DNA from: Breznakibacter xylanolyticus
GTDB taxonomy: Bacteria; Bacteroidota; Bacteroidia; Bacteroidales; Marinilabiliaceae
Direction: 5' to 3'
DNA: 64,000 nucleotides
NCBI RefSeq assembly: GCF_003254275.1
Contig: NZ_QKZK01000005.1
Coordinates: forward strand, 132,872 to 196,871
In this document: in pieces, positions 9,765 to 18,278 of the stretch
How the letters are laid out: every line of letters begins with the position of its first letter
How positions within the stretch are numbered: position 1 is the first letter of the stretch
Notes under the pieces: model-generated
Seen by the model: only the letters and a program-made list of their open reading frames with translations
Databases searched by the model: none
What the model was told of the DNA's origin: nothing
Made by a program: the position numbers and the translations under genes

Positions 9765-9773
9765 TATTTTTGC
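9765..9773 (+). promoter_or_regulatory. -7 box for mltF-like gene
   Basis: TATTTTTGC is an exact TAnnTTTGC match, 20 bases before the chosen ATG at 9794. Confidence 0.6.
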
Positions 9774-9793
9774 GGCTTCACCATGACACAAAA

Positions 9794-11221
9794 ATGATGA
9801 ATGCACGATTCTACGGATGGGCGGCAATATGTTTATTGACATTTTTGATACAGGCCTGCCACTCCGGTTCAACCGGCAACGAAAACAACACATCGGGGCT
9901 GATCGACCTCCCCGAGATGAAGCTAAAAGGCACCCTGAGGGTGGTAATTGACTACAACTCTACCAATTATTTTATATACAAGGGACAACCCATGGGTTAC
10001 CAGCTTGAACTGTTGCAGGAGCTGGGTAATTATTTGTCGTTAAAACTCGATGTGACAGTTTGCAACGACATGGGTCAAAACTTCGAGAGCCTCGAACAAG
10101 GCAACGTTGACGTAATTGCCACCAACATTGCCGTCACCAAAGAGATGAAACCCGACATCAGCTTCACCGAACCGCACAGCTATACCAGGCAGGTTTTGGT
10201 GCAGCGAAAGTACAATCGCGAAGAAGAAGCCAACCGCGTAAAGACCTTCAACGCCATCATTCGCAACCAACTTGATTTGGCCGGGAAAACCATTTACGTG
10301 CAACGAAACTCATCGTACGCGCATCGTTTGCGAAGCCTGTCGAACGAAATTGCCGACAGCATCAACGTGGTTGAAATACCCGATTACGAGGCCGAACAGC
10401 TCATCGGACTGGTTGCTGCCGGGGAAATCGATTACACGGTGTGCGACGAGAATCTGGCTCGAGTCAACAAAAATTACTACCCCAACATTGACATCGAAAC
10501 GGCCATCAGTTTTCCCCAAAAAATCGCCTGGGCCGTGCGCACCTCATCGCCCGAATTGCTCAAGGCCATCAACCAATGGATGGTGGGCTTTAAAAAGACC
10601 GCCCGTTACGAAAAGATTTTTCAAAAATACTTCCTCAACCGTCGCTCCATGCAGATGGTCGAAAACGGGACCCTGTTGCTGCGCAACGGACAGGTGTCGG
10701 TTTACGACGAGATTATTAAAGCCGAGAGCAAAAAAATGAATTGGGACTGGCGACTCATTGCCTCACTCATTTATCAGGAATCGCGTTTTTCCTCCACTTC
10801 GGTCAGTTGGGCAGGCGCTCAGGGCTTGATGCAGTTAATGCCGCAAACGGCCGAGACATTTGGGGTGCACGACGTTAACTCCCCCAGTGAAAACATACGC
10901 GGTGGATTAAAACTGCTCGAATGGCTGGATAAACGCATGGCCACCCGCATTGAAAACCCCAAGGAACGCCTCAAGTTTGTGCTTGCAGCCTACAATGTGG
11001 GCATTGGTCACGTACTGGATGCCATGAGTTTGGCCGAAAAAAATGGAAAGAATCCCAAGATTTGGGAGAATAACGTCGATTTTTATTTGCTCAACAAATC
11101 AAACCCCGAGTATTTTAATGATCCGGTGGTGAAATTTGGCTATTGCCGTGGTGCCGAACCTTATAAATATGTCATAGAAGTGCTTGAGCGTTATGAACAT
11201 TACAAGATTCTGATTCGATAA
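9794..11221 (+). CDS. mltF: MltF-like membrane-bound lytic transglycosylase
   Basis: A lipoprotein signal (LLTFLIQAC) leads into a periplasmic solute-binding-protein-like domain of the SBP_bac_3 type (about residues 45-275) and then a GH23 transglycosylase domain (about 310-470). The catalytic glutamate is E329 in LIYQESRFSS, followed by WAGAQGLMQLMPQTAETFG and AAYNVGIGHV. This domain order is that of MltF, which cleaves peptidoglycan with formation of anhydro-muropeptides, its first domain acting as a regulatory sensor. ATG 9794 is preferred because the upstream TTG is part of the -7 box. Its 3' end overlaps the end of the opposite NUDIX gene by 50 bases. Confidence 0.9.
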   Translation: MMNARFYGWAAICLLTFLIQACHSGSTGNENNTSGLIDLPEMKLKGTLRVVIDYNSTNYFIYKGQPMGYQLELLQELGNYLSLKLDVTVCNDMGQNFESLEQGNVDVIATNIAVTKEMKPDISFTEPHSYTRQVLVQRKYNREEEANRVKTFNAIIRNQLDLAGKTIYVQRNSSYAHRLRSLSNEIADSINVVEIPDYEAEQLIGLVAAGEIDYTVCDENLARVNKNYYPNIDIETAISFPQKIAWAVRTSSPELLKAINQWMVGFKKTARYEKIFQKYFLNRRSMQMVENGTLLLRNGQVSVYDEIIKAESKKMNWDWRLIASLIYQESRFSSTSVSWAGAQGLMQLMPQTAETFGVHDVNSPSENIRGGLKLLEWLDKRMATRIENPKERLKFVLAAYNVGIGHVLDAMSLAEKNGKNPKIWENNVDFYLLNKSNPEYFNDPVVKFGYCRGAEPYKYVIEVLERYEHYKILIR

Positions 11222-11885
11222 AAGCCTTACTCGACTCCAGCACATCTAAAAATTCGCAGATAATCATTGCCGTAGCACCCCAAACGCGATACCCGTCGAT
11301 GTCGTAAAAGGGGGCATTGATTATGCGGTTACCCACCTGATAAGTAAACGACTTGATATTTTCGGGTTGGAAAAAGGCACGCAAGGGCGCTTCAATGAGG
11401 GTTTCCACCTCGTACACATCGGGCTGAAACACCGGAATGTTGGCATACCATCCCACCTGGGGATAAACCATAAAATTGCTATGCGGAATAAAGATGGGCG
11501 TTAATCCGCCAAGTCGCTCAATGCCATCGGCCACGCCGGCTTCCTCGGCCGTTTCGCGCAATGCAGCATCCCACGCTCCGGCATCCTGGGGCTCCCACTT
11601 ACCTCCGGGCAGGCACACCTGTCCGCTGTGCACCCCGTCGTACGATGGACGCTTGATGAGGGGCAAATACCATTGACCCGCTTTGGGGTAAAGCATAATC
11701 ATCACGCTGCTGTTACGCGAGTGCGTGGGATCGGGCCAAGTGTCGGAATAAGGATAACGAATATCAGGCGACATGCGGCTGTGAGCCGGTTCGCCGGGAA
11801 GGGGCTCTTGCAAAGCCCGTCGTAATGCTGCAATCTCACACATAAGTTCTTCCTCCTCGATAAGTTGTGGCAGGCGAAATTTCAA
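11172..11885 (-). CDS. NUDIX hydrolase, CoA-pyrophosphatase type
   Basis: The 237-residue protein carries an intact NUDIX box: LPGGKWEPQD followed by AALRETAEEAGV, with all metal-binding glutamates, inside the CoA-pyrophosphatase variant of the fold (proline-glycine-glycine-lysine and the spacing are typical). Members split CoA or its derivatives into phosphopantetheine and adenosine 3',5'-bisphosphate. It is convergent with mltF and overlaps its last 50 bases. Compare the degenerate NUDIX box of the regulator at 442. Substrate assignment rests on family resemblance only. Confidence 0.83.
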   Translation of the reverse strand: MKFRLPQLIEEEELMCEIAALRRALQEPLPGEPAHSRMSPDIRYPYSDTWPDPTHSRNSSVMIMLYPKAGQWYLPLIKRPSYDGVHSGQVCLPGGKWEPQDAGAWDAALRETAEEAGVADGIERLGGLTPIFIPHSNFMVYPQVGWYANIPVFQPDVYEVETLIEAPLRAFFQPENIKSFTYQVGNRIINAPFYDIDGYRVWGATAMIICEFLDVLESSKAFIESESCNVHNAQALL

Positions 11886-11968
11886 AACGTACCAACCCCA
11901 TCACAAATGAACGATGACGCTGTTTTGTAAGTTACAAAAAAAACCTATTTCCAAAACAATATCGTTTA

Positions 11969-12048
11969 GTTGAGAGAAGAAGACGTGAGACGTTGAGACA
12001 GATGATGAGATGAGAAAGATATTTAGATCAATCTTCTTGTCTCGCAAT
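11969..12048. repeat. Dispersed GTGAGAC/AGACAG repeat, copy 1
   Basis: The stretch beginning GAGAAGAAGACGTGAGACG and continuing GAGACAG, GATGAG and GATATTTAGATC is repeated, with small indels, at 54445-54540. It resembles in style the inverted repeats around the S23 gene (20145-20593). It lies in the intergenic space between the NUDIX gene and the permease gene, without an ORF of its own. Confidence 0.6.
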
Positions 12049-12085
12049 CGAACAACCAAACTAAGCAGTATTGATGACCAAAGTA

Positions 12086-13330
12086 TCAATCGAAACGAAT
12101 GGCCTTGGCGGGTGTAATTTTCGACACCAGGTAGGTGGGCCCCACCATCATGAGCGTGGTGACCGCTACTGCCCCCAGGTTAAGCCACAACAAATGAAGC
12201 CAATGGAGATGAATGGGAACACGGTCGAGATAATAATTGGCAGGATCTAAAGCCACAATGCCCGTGTATTTTTGCAACAGGCAAAGCCCGATGCCAATGA
12301 TGTTTCCCCACAAAATGCCCCGTCCCACAATAAAAACGGCCACATAAAGAAACACCTTGCGCAACATGAGGTTATCGGCCCCCACGGCCTTGAGGATGCC
12401 AATCATGTTGGTGCGCTCGAGAATGAGAATCAACAGGCCGGATATCATGTTGAACCCGGCCACCAAGGTAATCAACACCAAAATGACCACCGTGTTGGTG
12501 TCGAGATAATCGAGCCAGCCAAATATCTGGGGCTGCACCTGACGTACCGAGCGGGTGCGCAACATCATTCCATCGGGGTCGATGTACGAACTCACGGCCG
12601 TCATCACATCCTGAGTCACATCATCCAGGTCGTCGAACCGATGGATGAACAACTCGTAACCGGCAATCTGGTTGCGCTCCCAACCGTTGAGTTTTTGCAC
12701 CTGACGCATATCCACCAAGGCAAAGAGGCCGTCCATTTCGGGCATGCCCGAGTCGAAAATGCCGGTGACGGTAAATTTACGAGCCCTGATTTGTTGCTGA
12801 ATAAAGTACATGGGCACCCCGTCGCCCACGCTCAGGTGCAACATGTCGGCCACCGTGCGCGAGATTAAAATTCCGTTGGAGACCGAATCGGGCGAAAGGG
12901 TGAGGATGTGGCCATCGACCATCACCGAACGGATAAAATGCCAGTCGAACTCCTCCCCCACTCCTTTCAACACCAATCCGTGAACCTGGTTGGCCGTTTT
13001 GATGATGCCGGGCTTGGTGACAAAACGTTGCACTTGCGACACTGACGGGATTGAAGCCATGAGGGTTTCCAACTGATGATCGACACGAATGGGATTCACC
13101 TCGTACGAAAAGTTGTAATCGTAACTCATCACCTGAATGTGACTTCCGAAACCGATCACCTTTTCGCGCACCTCCTTTTTAAATCCAAATCCAATGGCAA
13201 TGGATAAAATCATCACCACCATGCCCAGCATCACGCCCAGGGTCGCCACTTTGATGACCGGCCCGGCAATGCGCTTGCCGCTGATGCCTCCCTTGCGGAT
13301 GCGATTGGCGATGTAAAGTGGTAAATTCAT
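12086..13330 (-). CDS. LolE/FtsX-family ABC transporter permease
   Basis: The 414-residue protein has the architecture of lipoprotein-releasing permeases: one N-terminal membrane helix (about 25-50), a large periplasmic MacB-like domain (about 55-255), and three C-terminal helices of the FtsX domain (about 275-405) with the typical ILILERTNMIGILKAVGA loop. LolCE-type complexes extract outer-membrane lipoproteins from the inner membrane with an ATPase of the LolD type. No ATPase gene is adjacent, so the partner must be encoded elsewhere. It could also serve another FtsX-type exporter, but the N-terminus resembles the LolC/E branch. Confidence 0.8.
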   Translation of the reverse strand: MNLPLYIANRIRKGGISGKRIAGPVIKVATLGVMLGMVVMILSIAIGFGFKKEVREKVIGFGSHIQVMSYDYNFSYEVNPIRVDHQLETLMASIPSVSQVQRFVTKPGIIKTANQVHGLVLKGVGEEFDWHFIRSVMVDGHILTLSPDSVSNGILISRTVADMLHLSVGDGVPMYFIQQQIRARKFTVTGIFDSGMPEMDGLFALVDMRQVQKLNGWERNQIAGYELFIHRFDDLDDVTQDVMTAVSSYIDPDGMMLRTRSVRQVQPQIFGWLDYLDTNTVVILVLITLVAGFNMISGLLILILERTNMIGILKAVGADNLMLRKVFLYVAVFIVGRGILWGNIIGIGLCLLQKYTGIVALDPANYYLDRVPIHLHWLHLLWLNLGAVAVTTLMMVGPTYLVSKITPAKAIRFD

Positions 13331-13660
13331 GGGTGTGTGATTGACCCCCTAATCCCCCAAAGGGGGACTAAGGGTTAGTTTCGTTAAATATGTAGGTAAA
13401 GCACTTTTGTACTTCTGCACTTTATTACGCTTGTACTTTTTTTACTCATGCACTCTTGCACAATTTTCAAAAATCTCAACAAAAATAACGCTTCAAACGA
13501 TAGAACGGCAGACCGATGGGTTTTTTATCAGGGCCACAGCAAAGAATAGGTGTTTTTTAATCAACAAATAGCAAAGGTTATTCCATCCAATAGTTATGGC
13601 AGCAATCCCCATGAGAAGTTCAACCATATAAAATGGTTTCAGCGCAACCAAAATCCGATT
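13331..13660. other. Non-coding stretch between permease and repeat array
   Basis: No credible ORF is seen. Just before the permease start lies a CCCCCTAATCCCCCAAAGGGGGACTAAGGG-type palindromic sequence (about 13343-13375), related in style to the C-rich hairpins at 49389 and 54369. The rest is AT-rich, with a repeated pattern of TGCACTT/TACTTTT near 13400-13460. Confidence 0.5.
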
Positions 13661-13666
13661 CAAGCC

Positions 13667-13919
13667 AAACGGCCGCAGTTTAGGCCCAAGTAAAAATGAT
13701 TCTTCTCAAACGGCCGCTGTTTAGGCCCAAGTAAAAAAGATTCTCCCCAAACGGCCGCCGTTTAAGCCCAAGAAAACATGATTCACAACAAACGGCCGCC
13801 GTTTAGACCCAAGTAAATGTGATTCTCCCCAAACGGCCGCCGTTTAGACCCAAGTAAAAATGATTCACCTCAAACGGCCGCCGTTTAGGTTCCGGTAAAA
13901 TTGATTCACCTCAAACGGC
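13667..13919. repeat. Tandem array of 41-bp units with AAACGG/CCGTTT palindrome
   Basis: Six full 41-bp units start at 13667, 13708, 13749, 13790, 13831 and 13872, then a seven-base remnant at 13913. Each opens with AAACGGCCGCCGTTT or a one-base variant, which can form a short hairpin, followed by TAGGCCCAAGTAAAAATGATT-like sequence and CTC or CCC. The parts between palindromes are conserved, so they are not CRISPR spacers. No ORF spans the array. A single related AAAACGGCCGC occurs at about 35827. Confidence 0.9.
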
Positions 13920-14214
13920 ATGCCCTGCACTAACAGGTTGTAACAATGAATGCATGCCAATTATCATCATCTGAATAAATTGAGATAATAAAACAATCAT
14001 TACTCCTAACCCCCCAAATGTGGTTATTGCTGAAAAATAGGGTGGCATTTATTTGATACAAATCAACAACGACACATTTAAGTAAGATGGTTTTTTAAGC
14101 TCAAAACCATTAATGGCATAAAAGGATGTCCGACCCTGCTGCAACATCCTTTAATTAATATTCTTTAGCGGGTTGGCTTCATATAACCAAGACTCGCTGC
14201 CTTTGATTAATCTC

Positions 14215-14223
14215 TATCTTTGC
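14215..14223 (+). promoter_or_regulatory. -7 box directly before EamA gene
   Basis: TATCTTTGC matches TAnnTTTGC and ends nine bases before ATG 14232, implying a leader of only a few bases. Confidence 0.6.
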
Positions 14224-14231
14224 GCCACAAA

Positions 14232-15131
14232 ATGGGATATATGAGCACCTCGTCAAAAATGCTTTTCCGATCGTATTTGGCTCTTGGAGCCGGCGTATTG
14301 TTCACTGGCGTTTCGGCGGTGGTGATTAAAATGGCCAACGCGCCGGGGGTAGTGACCACTTTTTACCGCATGGGCATTGGGGCGTTGGTGCTGTTGATTC
14401 CGTTCATGTTGTACTGGCGAAAAAATCGATCACTGGCACCCCGGGGCATCCTCTTCGCGGTGTTGTCGGGCATCTGCTTTGGCATCGATTTGGCCTTGTG
14501 GTCCACCGCCATTATGGACACCGACACCACCCTGCCCACGCTGGCCGCCAATTTGGCACCGGTATGGACGGGACTGGGTGCCATGTGGCTCTTTAAGGAA
14601 CATCCCCGCCGCGGATTTTGGATGGGTTTGGTGATTTCGCTCGTGGGCATTGTGGTGATGATTGCGCCCGATTTGCACGGCAACACCATTGTGTTGCGCA
14701 GTATTTTATTTGGTTTGATGGCCGGCATGCTGTATGGCATTTATTACCTCACCGCGCAAGAAGGGCGCACCAAAATGGAAACGCTCCCATTCCTGTTTAT
14801 CAGTACTTTTACATCCTCCATCGTGTTGCTGGCCGCCACCTTCATCACCGGCAACGCTCTCACCGGATATCCGGCACATACCTGGTGGGTATTTATATTC
14901 AACGGCGTGGTGGTGCATGTGGTGGGATGGTGGCTCATCAACTTTGCTCAAGGTTACTTACGCGCAACCGTGGTGGCTCCCACCTTGTTGGGACAGCCCA
15001 TTGTGACCGTCATTGTTGCCTGGCTGGTGCTCGACGAACGTCATACATGGTGGCATTTTGCCGGAGGCGTGATTGTGATTGGCGGTATTTACCTGGTGCA
15101 TTGGGCCAGGAGGGCTAAGAAGGCATCGTAA
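14232..15131 (+). CDS. EamA/DMT-superfamily transporter
   Basis: About 299 residues with ten predicted membrane helices in two EamA repeats (about 10-145 and 155-295); the second ends in LGQPIVTVIVAWLVLDER, a typical EamA signature. Such proteins export or exchange metabolites across the inner membrane; the substrate cannot be told from sequence. ATG 14232 follows the -7 box at once; ATG 14241 is an alternative. The gene is convergent with the zinc permease gene, with an eight-base gap. Confidence 0.85.
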   Translation: MGYMSTSSKMLFRSYLALGAGVLFTGVSAVVIKMANAPGVVTTFYRMGIGALVLLIPFMLYWRKNRSLAPRGILFAVLSGICFGIDLALWSTAIMDTDTTLPTLAANLAPVWTGLGAMWLFKEHPRRGFWMGLVISLVGIVVMIAPDLHGNTIVLRSILFGLMAGMLYGIYYLTAQEGRTKMETLPFLFISTFTSSIVLLAATFITGNALTGYPAHTWWVFIFNGVVVHVVGWWLINFAQGYLRATVVAPTLLGQPIVTVIVAWLVLDERHTWWHFAGGVIVIGGIYLVHWARRAKKAS

Positions 15132-15139
15132 CCCACCAC

Positions 15140-15964
15140 TCATCTTCCAAAAGCAAAACGCATGAGTAACTTGCCTGACTTAAAAAACAGCCAGATGCCC
15201 ACCAGCACAATGATGATGGCCACCCCCGACGGAATATTGGCATAGTACGAGAACATCAGTCCCCCCATAGATCCCACCAACGCGAACAATACCGACAAGG
15301 GAATGATGCGTCCAAACTGACGGGTCATCAGCCCCGAAATAACCTGTGGAATGGTAAAAAGCGACAATACCAGTATGATACCCGCCAATTTGATGCTCAT
15401 CACCACCGTCAACGCAATCAATGCCATCATCACATAGCGAATGGCCTGAACGGGTAAGCCGGCCGCCTTGGCAAAGTCGGGGTCGAACGCCGAATAAAGC
15501 AACGGACGATAAAAAATGACAAACACCGTTGCCACCAGTAGCGCCAATGCCCCCATCACCCACAAATCGAATGTGGTGATGTTGAGAATATTCCCAAACA
15601 AAAAACTCATCAAATTGGGGCTGTAACCGGGTGTCAGATACACGAACAAAATGCCCACCGCCATGCCCATGGCCAACAAAATGGCAATGGCACTATCTTC
15701 GCGCACATTGCCTTTGCTATGAGCCCACTCAATGCCCAAAGCCGACGCGATGCCAAACAATACTGCTCCCAAAAACGGGTTCAGTCCAAAATAATAAGCC
15801 AACCCAATGCCTCCAAACGAGGAATGGGTGATGCCATCGGTTAAAAACACGATTTTTCGCGCCACAATGTACGTGCCTATAAAACCGGCTGCCAACGACG
15901 TGAGCAATGCGCCCAAAACGGCATTGATAAAAAATTGATATTGGAACAATTCAAACATAATCAA
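15140..15964 (-). CDS. znuB: Zinc ABC transporter permease
   Basis: A 274-residue integral membrane protein of the ABC-3 family (manganese/zinc/iron chelate permeases) with about eight helices. Conserved parts include FLTDGITHSSFGGIGLAYY and the C-terminal SYYANIPSGVAIII. It is the last gene of the operon zur-znuA-znuC-znuB and starts 13 bases after the ATPase gene. Zinc as substrate is inferred from the His-rich binding protein and the Zur box in front of the operon. Confidence 0.9.
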   Translation of the reverse strand: MIMFELFQYQFFINAVLGALLTSLAAGFIGTYIVARKIVFLTDGITHSSFGGIGLAYYFGLNPFLGAVLFGIASALGIEWAHSKGNVREDSAIAILLAMGMAVGILFVYLTPGYSPNLMSFLFGNILNITTFDLWVMGALALLVATVFVIFYRPLLYSAFDPDFAKAAGLPVQAIRYVMMALIALTVVMSIKLAGIILVLSLFTIPQVISGLMTRQFGRIIPLSVLFALVGSMGGLMFSYYANIPSGVAIIIVLVGIWLFFKSGKLLMRFAFGR

Positions 15965-15977
15965 TCGATAATTACAG

Positions 15978-16724
15978 TCAGCTATGATTTTTCAACACCC
16001 GATGAGGAATCGTCCCATGGGCAATCAATTCGACCGGACAATTGTAATAGGTCAGCATTTCGCTTGAAATTTTATTGGATGGATGGTAATGCAAGCGACC
16101 ATTGACACAAGCGATGGTTTTGACCACCGATGAAATGGTTCCCACATCGTGCGACACCAGCATGATGGCCACCGAACGATTCAATTCCTGCAAAATGCGA
16201 TAGAGTTCACCTTCAAAACCTTTATCGACGTAAGTGTTGGGTTCATCCAAAATCAGCAAACCGGGTTGATGAATCAAGGCACGACATAAAAATACCCGCT
16301 GTTTTTGGCCACCCGACAGTTCACCAATGGGATTTGCGGCAAATGGCAACAGGCCGGTACGTTCGAGCAACGCCAGAGCCGACTGACGCTGGGCTTTGGT
16401 CACCCGCTGCCACAGTTTCATTTGTCCCATCAATCCCGACAACACCACATCGAGCACCGAAATGGGAAAGGACGCATCAAACGCCCCACCCTGTGGCAGA
16501 TAACCAATGGACTTAAGCCCAGCGGGCAAACCGGGAAATTCAATCGCCCCGGTACGGATGGGCAACAATCCTAAAATCACTTTCAGCAACGTGGTTTTAC
16601 CCCCACCGTTGGGCCCTATGATGGCCAAAAAATCATGGGCATGCACTTCCAAATTCACATCCCTGATGACATCGTCACCATTGTAGCCGGCACTCACGCC
16701 GGACAGTTTGAGCAATGGTTTCAT
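15978..16724 (-). CDS. znuC: Zinc ABC transporter ATP-binding protein
   Basis: About 248 residues with Walker A GPNGGGKTT, the signature LSGGQKQR, Walker B LLILDEPNTYVD and the switch histidine in LVSHD. It drives zinc import with the neighbouring permease. The start is ATG 16724, because MKPLLKLSGVSAGYNG matches the family; it overlaps the stop of znuA by four bases (ATGA), indicating translational coupling. Upstream in-frame codons would run through znuA and are not needed. Confidence 0.9.
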   Translation of the reverse strand: MKPLLKLSGVSAGYNGDDVIRDVNLEVHAHDFLAIIGPNGGGKTTLLKVILGLLPIRTGAIEFPGLPAGLKSIGYLPQGGAFDASFPISVLDVVLSGLMGQMKLWQRVTKAQRQSALALLERTGLLPFAANPIGELSGGQKQRVFLCRALIHQPGLLILDEPNTYVDKGFEGELYRILQELNRSVAIMLVSHDVGTISSVVKTIACVNGRLHYHPSNKISSEMLTYYNCPVELIAHGTIPHRVLKNHS

Positions 16725-17608
16725 GGATGCGACAGATTTTCGGTGAATTGACGAAGAAGCGAATCTGCAAAATCGAACCAATTCTCACTCATGGGGTCAA
16801 ACGCAACCACACTTGCACCGGTTTCCTGGGCAAGCACTTGCACATGACGTTCGTCAAACTCCTTTTGCATCAATATCATATTCACGTCCTCAATGCGAGC
16901 TTGTTCAATCAATTCCTTCAAGCGTGCCACCGAAGGTTCCTTACCATCACTCTCGATGGAAATTTCGTTCAACGCATAGTCGCGCGCCAAATAGGAGGTT
17001 GCCGGATGATACACCATAAATGACTTCCCTGCATGAGGTTTCAATTCACGGGCATAACGGGCATCCACGCTGTCCATCTTTGATCGCAACCGCTGATAAC
17101 CGTCAACGATGAGAACACTGTCGTGAGGGAAATTTTGCAGAAGTGCATCCTTTAAATTTTCAACCAAGCGTTTGGCCGTCGATGGCGCAATCCAAATGTG
17201 GGGATCCACCGCGTGATGATGGTCATGATGGTGGTTGTCACCATGATCGCAGGCATCTCCGGCGAGCAACTGAATGCCCGCAGATAAATCCACAACTTTC
17301 AAATCAGGATGTCGCGCCATCAATTTATCCACCCACGGCTGATCAAAACCATTGTGGCAAAGCATGAGATACAATGGTGCCTCTTCGAGCAACATCATCT
17401 GACGCGGCGATGGCTCGTAAGTCTCGTGGTTTGCGCCTTTTTCCAAAACCACATTCACCTGATAGCGATCGCCAACCATCTGTTCGATAAAAAACTTTTG
17501 GGGCACAATGCTCACATTAATAATCGATGCGACTTCAGTGGTCTTTTTCGGCACACATCCGCCCAATACTAGCGGAATAATGGCAATTAGAAGTTTATTT
17601 ATCATCAT
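16721..17608 (-). CDS. znuA: Zinc-binding lipoprotein, ABC transporter substrate-binding
   Basis: About 295 residues. A lipoprotein signal (LIAIIPLVLGGC) is followed by the two lobes of a cluster A-I metal-binding protein. The His-rich loop CDHGDNHHHDHHHAVDPHIW (about residues 120-140) is the hallmark of zinc-specific members; metal ligands are expected at H in NHETYEPSP, HIW and HPAT. It captures zinc in the periplasm for the ZnuBC permease. The start at 17608 (or 17605) overlaps the end of zur by about 14 bases. Confidence 0.9.
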   Translation of the reverse strand: MMINKLLIAIIPLVLGGCVPKKTTEVASIINVSIVPQKFFIEQMVGDRYQVNVVLEKGANHETYEPSPRQMMLLEEAPLYLMLCHNGFDQPWVDKLMARHPDLKVVDLSAGIQLLAGDACDHGDNHHHDHHHAVDPHIWIAPSTAKRLVENLKDALLQNFPHDSVLIVDGYQRLRSKMDSVDARYARELKPHAGKSFMVYHPATSYLARDYALNEISIESDGKEPSVARLKELIEQARIEDVNMILMQKEFDERHVQVLAQETGASVVAFDPMSENWFDFADSLLRQFTENLSHP

Positions 17609-18008
17609 TTTGTCCTTTTTTATCACTACAACGACAGCACACCCCATTGACTACAAAACGGTTATCGGTCACCACAAACCCATTGGGCACATACACCGGC
17701 TGAATGGGAACCTCAGGCAAGCAATACACCGCATTGCAACTGGTACAATGAAAATGCATGTGTTGACTGCTTTCGTTCATCCGATACGCAACCAATGCTT
17801 CCGACACATCAATGCGATTGACGATGGATTTTTCGACAAACAGTTTTAAGGTGCGATAAAGCGTGACCCGGTCGGGATTTTGTTCCAACAGGGGCTCAAT
17901 TTCCCTCACCGACAAGGGGCGATCAGCTCTCAAAAATACCTCCAACAGTTGAACGCGAATGGGCGTTTGATGCAACTGATAGTGCTTTAATATTTCAGCG
18001 ACAGTCAT
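17595..18008 (-). CDS. zur: Fur-family zinc uptake regulator
   Basis: About 137 residues: N-terminal winged helix (about 1-80, with DRVTLYRTLKLF as the recognition region) and a C-terminal dimerisation domain with two CxxC pairs (CTSC and CCRC) that bind structural zinc. It is the first gene of the zinc operon. The start ATG 18008 is chosen since the upstream codons overlap the operator. A perfect 17-bp palindrome at 18018-18034 over the promoter implies autoregulation of the whole operon by zinc. A Fur (iron) role is less likely given the context. Confidence 0.88.
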   Translation of the reverse strand: MTVAEILKHYQLHQTPIRVQLLEVFLRADRPLSVREIEPLLEQNPDRVTLYRTLKLFVEKSIVNRIDVSEALVAYRMNESSQHMHFHCTSCNAVYCLPEVPIQPVYVPNGFVVTDNRFVVNGVCCRCSDKKGQNDDK

Positions 18009-18017
18009 AATTATAAA

Positions 18018-18034
18018 TTGCAACACTGTTGCAA
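18018..18034. promoter_or_regulatory. Zur box over the zur-znuACB promoter
   Basis: TTGCAACACTGTTGCAA is a perfect 8-1-8 palindrome. It overlaps the minus-strand -7 box at 18031-18039 and lies ten bases before the zur ATG, the right place to block initiation when zinc is sufficient. Confidence 0.8.
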
Positions 18035-18039
18035 AGTTA
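18031..18039 (-). promoter_or_regulatory. -7 box of zinc operon
   Basis: On the minus strand TAACTTTGC matches TAnnTTTGC; its last bases are shared with the Zur box. Confidence 0.65.
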
Positions 18040-18248
18040 CGAATTTAAACAAGCGAATGCCAGTATTGTTCACCGCCCATCGACGCAAAAGAACCAATAA
18101 ATGTGAAAATTAGCACAAACAGACCATAAACACATCACGCTGATATTCAAGTAAAAAAACAAACAATAGAGAAATAAATCACCAATAACCCTGCTCTAAA
18201 ACAGATATATAAAGGGCTTATAAACTATCATTTCTACCGCAAAAGGGT

Positions 18249-18257
18249 TATTTTTGC
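18249..18257 (+). promoter_or_regulatory. -7 box of mutA
   Basis: TATTTTTGC matches TAnnTTTGC, 22 bases before the mutA ATG. It lies inside an inverted repeat (CCGCAAAA at 18239 with TTTTGCGG at 18252), which may be incidental. Confidence 0.65.
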
Positions 18258-18278
18258 GGCTTTAAAAACAAACAAATT

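Noticed and set aside
13667..13919. CRISPR array
   Set aside because: Palindromic repeats at regular steps, but the intervening sequences are conserved between units and no cas gene is in the window.
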